A stretch of DNA of 64,000 bases, taken from NCBI GenBank assembly GCA_947387575.1, contig CANDOC010000004.1, forward strand, positions 124,001 through 188,000, given 5' to 3'. Under the pieces are notes generated by a model, which did no database searches, was not told the origin of the DNA, and saw nothing but the letters and a program-made list of their open reading frames with translations. Origin of the DNA: Spongorhabdus nitratireducens (GTDB taxonomy: Bacteria > Pseudomonadota > Gammaproteobacteria > Pseudomonadales > Endozoicomonadaceae). Shown here piece after piece: positions 61,697 to 64,000 of the stretch; the stretch's first letter is position 1; every line of letters begins with the position of its first letter. The translations under genes and the position numbers were made by a program.

Positions 61697-62590
61697 ATGA
61701 CCGGATCCGGACTTGAAGAGCTCAGGATATTTGTCACTGTCGTCCGGGAGCAGGGATTTGCCGCTGCCGGGCGTTATCTCAACTTGCCGCCTTCAACTGT
61801 CAGCCGGAAAGTGACCCAGCTGGAAGAACAGCTTAATTGTCGTTTACTCGAACGTTCTACCCGAAGACTGCGATTGACGGATACTGGCAGAACCTATTTT
61901 CGTCAGTGTGCGACAGCGCTGGATACTATCGACGATGCTTCGAGGGAAATACTGCAAAGGAGCAGTGAGCCCCGGGGGTTATTGCGTCTGAGTTGTCCTA
62001 TCAGCCTCAGTGGCTGGGTAGCTTCCTGTGTCGCCCGGTTTATGGAACAGTGGGCTGATGTCCGGGTTGATATTGAGTTCACCAACGAATTTCCAGCACT
62101 GCTGGAACAGGCCATTGATGTTGCCATCGTTGAAGGTGAGCTTCCAGCCTCAGACCTGATTGCTCTCCCGCTTGGCAAGGTGCAGTACCAACTGTTTGCC
62201 TCTCACCAGTATCTGGCTGACTTTGGCACGCCTATGCATCCGGATGAGCTTTCCCGCCATCGCCTGATCACCTGCTGGCCACTGCGTGACTGGTATCTGC
62301 AGGACTGTAATGAACAGATCCTGTTTCACCCCCGACCACAGCTGAATGTGAACGAGTTTGCTGCGGCTTATCGGGCAGCCCGGGAAGGGCTGGGTATTGT
62401 CAATCTGCCGAAAAGCTATGTTGCCATGCAGGAAGGGGAATCCTCTTTAACCGGGGTGTTGCCCCGGTGGCATGGTGAACAGAGAAACATCAGTTTGATC
62501 TACCGCAGTCGTGAACTGCTACCGCGCAGAGCCCGGCTGTTTATCGACTCGATACGGGAACAGATGGCTCCTGTCCTTGTTTCATCCTGA
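61697..62590 (+). CDS. LysR-family transcriptional regulator
   Basis: The 297-residue protein has the N-terminal winged helix-turn-helix (about 1-60: LEELRIFVTVVREQGFAAAGRYLNLPPSTVSRKVTQLEEQLNCRLLERSTRRLRLTDTG) and a C-terminal effector-binding domain (about 88-290). It belongs to the CrgA/DmlR-like branch with SGWVASCVARFMEQWADVRVDIEF. I preferred the ATG at 61697 to TTG at 61688. It faces away from the nhaP gene with about 200 bp between them, so nhaP or the downstream dcu gene are possible targets. The inducer is unknown. Confidence 0.92.
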   Translation: MTGSGLEELRIFVTVVREQGFAAAGRYLNLPPSTVSRKVTQLEEQLNCRLLERSTRRLRLTDTGRTYFRQCATALDTIDDASREILQRSSEPRGLLRLSCPISLSGWVASCVARFMEQWADVRVDIEFTNEFPALLEQAIDVAIVEGELPASDLIALPLGKVQYQLFASHQYLADFGTPMHPDELSRHRLITCWPLRDWYLQDCNEQILFHPRPQLNVNEFAAAYRAAREGLGIVNLPKSYVAMQEGESSLTGVLPRWHGEQRNISLIYRSRELLPRRARLFIDSIREQMAPVLVSS

Positions 62591-62850
62591 CAACTTTCTC
62601 TTGGCCGGTCTTGCAAAAACGCGGGCAGTATAAGTCGATCGTGGATAGTGAAAAAGGCGGGTTTGGTTCAATAGAGAAAAGGGATTGTTCCATATTTGAA
62701 TGGAATCAACTTATTTTGAATTATTGCTGATTAAGTCTGCTCAGTAATGTGTTTTTGATGTGCAGTTCTGGGGCTTGTTGTCAGTGAAATGATAATCCTT
62801 TTTAACTGGTATAACAGTGCCTTCAATAATTCAGGGATTATTTTTGTCGG

Positions 62851-62864
62851 TTGACAGGCATCAA
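62851..62864 (+). promoter_or_regulatory. FNR/ANR-type box upstream of dcu
   Basis: TTGAC-AGGC-ATCAA matches nine of ten positions of the FNR consensus TTGAT-N4-ATCAA. A TATGAA hexamer at 62890-62895 is spaced as the -10 of a class II FNR promoter, with a start near 62900 and the dcu ATG at 62935. The rest of the 62591-62934 gap holds no gene. Confidence 0.6.
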
Positions 62865-62934
62865 GAAAAACTGCTGCCAATAGGCGCAGTATGAAGGAAT
62901 AAATTTCTTCATACTTCCTAAAGGCTCCAGAAAA

Positions 62935-64000
62935 ATGCTGATATTTCAGTTCCTCTTTTTGTTGTTAATGCTCTATGTGGGCAGTCGTAAAGGCGGTATC
63001 GGACTGGGTGTGATTTCCGGTATCGGGCTGGTGATTGAAGTCTTTATCTTCCGGATGCAGCCGACTTCTCCGCCAGTTACTGTGATGCTGATTATTATGG
63101 CAGTGGTGACCTGTGCTTCCATTCTTGAAGCGGCGGGTGGCCTGAAATATATGCTGCAGGTAGCCGAGCGTATCCTGCGTAAGAATCCCCGCCACATAAC
63201 CCTGCTGGGGCCGCTGGTGAGTTACAGCATGACCTTTATGCTGGGCACCGGTCACTCCGTTTATTCCATTATGCCGATTATCGGTGACGTAGCCCTGAAA
63301 AACGGTATTCGTCCCGAGCGACCAATGGCGGCAGCTTCCGTTGCATCCCAGTTGGCAATTACAGCCAGCCCGCTTTCAGCCGCAGTAGTCTACTTCCTGG
63401 CCCAACTCAGTGATATTAATACCGCTATCAACCTGACCAGTATCCTGTGTGTAACCATTCCTTCAACCCTGCTGGGTACACTGCTGATGTCGCTTTACAG
63501 TATGCGTCGTGGTGTTGAATTGAAAGATGATCCGGAATATCAGCGTCGTATGGCTGACCCGGTATCCCGCAAGCAGATTGAAGAAACCACTGCGACCAGT
63601 CTGGATGAAAAGCTGCCGGACTCTGCCCGTCATTCTGTCTATCTGTTTCTGGCCGGTATTGCCAGTATCGTATTTGTAGCGATGGTGCCGGAGCTGAGAA
63701 CTATCGGTGCATCCAAAGCCATCAAAATGAGTGTCATTATCCAGATGCTGATGCTGTGTTTTGGTGGCCTGATTCTGCTGCTGACCAAAACTGATGTACG
63801 CAAGGTGCCTGAAGGTGTGGTATTCAAATCCGGTCTGGTGGCAGCAATTGCGATCTTTGGTATTGCCTGGATGAGTGATACCTATTTCCAGCACGCCATG
63901 CCGGTATTCCAGACCACGATCAAGGATATGGTCACCGAGAATCCGTGGACCATCGCTTTTGCCATGTTTATTGTTTCAGTGGTAGTGAACAGTCAGGCCG
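62935..64000 (+). CDS. Anaerobic C4-dicarboxylate transporter of the DcuA/DcuB family (3' truncated by window edge)
   Basis: The frame is open from ATG 62935 to the window end (about 355 codons). The protein aligns with DcuA/DcuB throughout: a helix with FLFLLLMLYVGSRKGGIGLGVISGIGLVI, the motif TFMLGTGHSVYSIMPIIGDVALKNGIRPERPMAAASVASQLAITASPLSAAVVYF, and a later helical block with GLVAAIAIFGIAWMSDTYF. It exchanges fumarate, malate or aspartate for succinate under anaerobic conditions. The FNR-type box upstream and the frdABCD operon in the window support this. DcuA and DcuB cannot be told apart from the visible part. Confidence 0.93.
   Translation, partial: MLIFQFLFLLLMLYVGSRKGGIGLGVISGIGLVIEVFIFRMQPTSPPVTVMLIIMAVVTCASILEAAGGLKYMLQVAERILRKNPRHITLLGPLVSYSMTFMLGTGHSVYSIMPIIGDVALKNGIRPERPMAAASVASQLAITASPLSAAVVYFLAQLSDINTAINLTSILCVTIPSTLLGTLLMSLYSMRRGVELKDDPEYQRRMADPVSRKQIEETTATSLDEKLPDSARHSVYLFLAGIASIVFVAMVPELRTIGASKAIKMSVIIQMLMLCFGGLILLLTKTDVRKVPEGVVFKSGLVAAIAIFGIAWMSDTYFQHAMPVFQTTIKDMVTENPWTIAFAMFIVSVVVNSQA

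Noticed and set aside
1-64000. tRNA, rRNA, CRISPR or prophage genes
   Set aside because: No cloverleaf, ribosomal RNA signature, regular direct-repeat array or phage structural gene set apart from the T6SS was seen when reading both strands.

Overview
The window comes from a gammaproteobacterial chromosome of moderate GC. The best fit is a marine or host-associated facultative anaerobe of the Oceanospirillales type, judged from gene content only: EfpL/YeiP, YaiL, YceH, FrdABCD, Dcu, GlpX and a type VI secretion system (T6SS). No rRNA, tRNA or CRISPR array was seen.

Layout. (1) 1-5.6 kb: the 3' part of an RND efflux pump, coupled to an OmpR-type response regulator and a histidine kinase. A convergent mipA/ompV outer-membrane gene follows, and its promoter carries three 11-bp tandem repeats that look like a binding site for that regulator. 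(2) 5.6-11 kb: housekeeping and envelope genes (DUF805, a Sel1 lipoprotein, EfpL, a DsbA-like thiol oxidoreductase, YaiL). (3) 11-13.9 kb: an AT-rich island with a YaaC-like gene, a membrane protein and a decayed REP-associated transposase. (4) 14-16.7 kb: a minus-strand SRPBCC / DUF1330 / AraC-GyrI / SDR operon. (5) 16.7-20.8 kb: a regulatory region with two palindromes and a sigma-54-type promoter. An A-rich leader and an intrinsic terminator follow, which I read as a possible CrcZ-like small RNA. Next come a BioA-like aminotransferase, an SDR, a small unknown protein and a 2-oxoglutarate/Fe(II) oxygenase. (6) 20.8-25.9 kb: a YjjP/YjjB exporter pair, a Na+/solute symporter, YceH, a compact subtilase-like secreted protein and a SMI1/KNR4 protein.

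(7) 26-50 kb: a T6SS locus in two divergent blocks. On the minus strand lie a Sel1 lipoprotein, tssA, two hcp genes, tssB, tssC, a second tssC-like gene without a standard start codon, tssE, tssF, tssG and the SMI1 gene. On the plus strand lie vgrG, a DUF6931-like gene, a large FHA + DUF6931 + Gly/Met-rich protein, a small FHA protein, tssJ, tssK, tssL and tssM. No clpV/tssH or PAAR gene is present. A 261-bp fold-back element sits between tssJ and tssK. (8) 50-64 kb: OsmC, frdABCD, glpX, a second fold-back element, tolC, an EamA permease, a glutathione S-transferase, a DUF523/DUF1722 protein, an NhaP antiporter, a LysR regulator, and the start of a Dcu C4-dicarboxylate transporter with an FNR-type box. 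Fumarate reductase and Dcu together indicate fumarate respiration.

The observations most worth following are the possible sigma-54-driven small RNA, the FHA/DUF6931/Gly-Met protein in the T6SS, the two unrelated fold-back elements that share a covarying hairpin tip, and the tssC paralogue that probably starts at CTG. All family assignments were made by reading the sequence. No database search was run.
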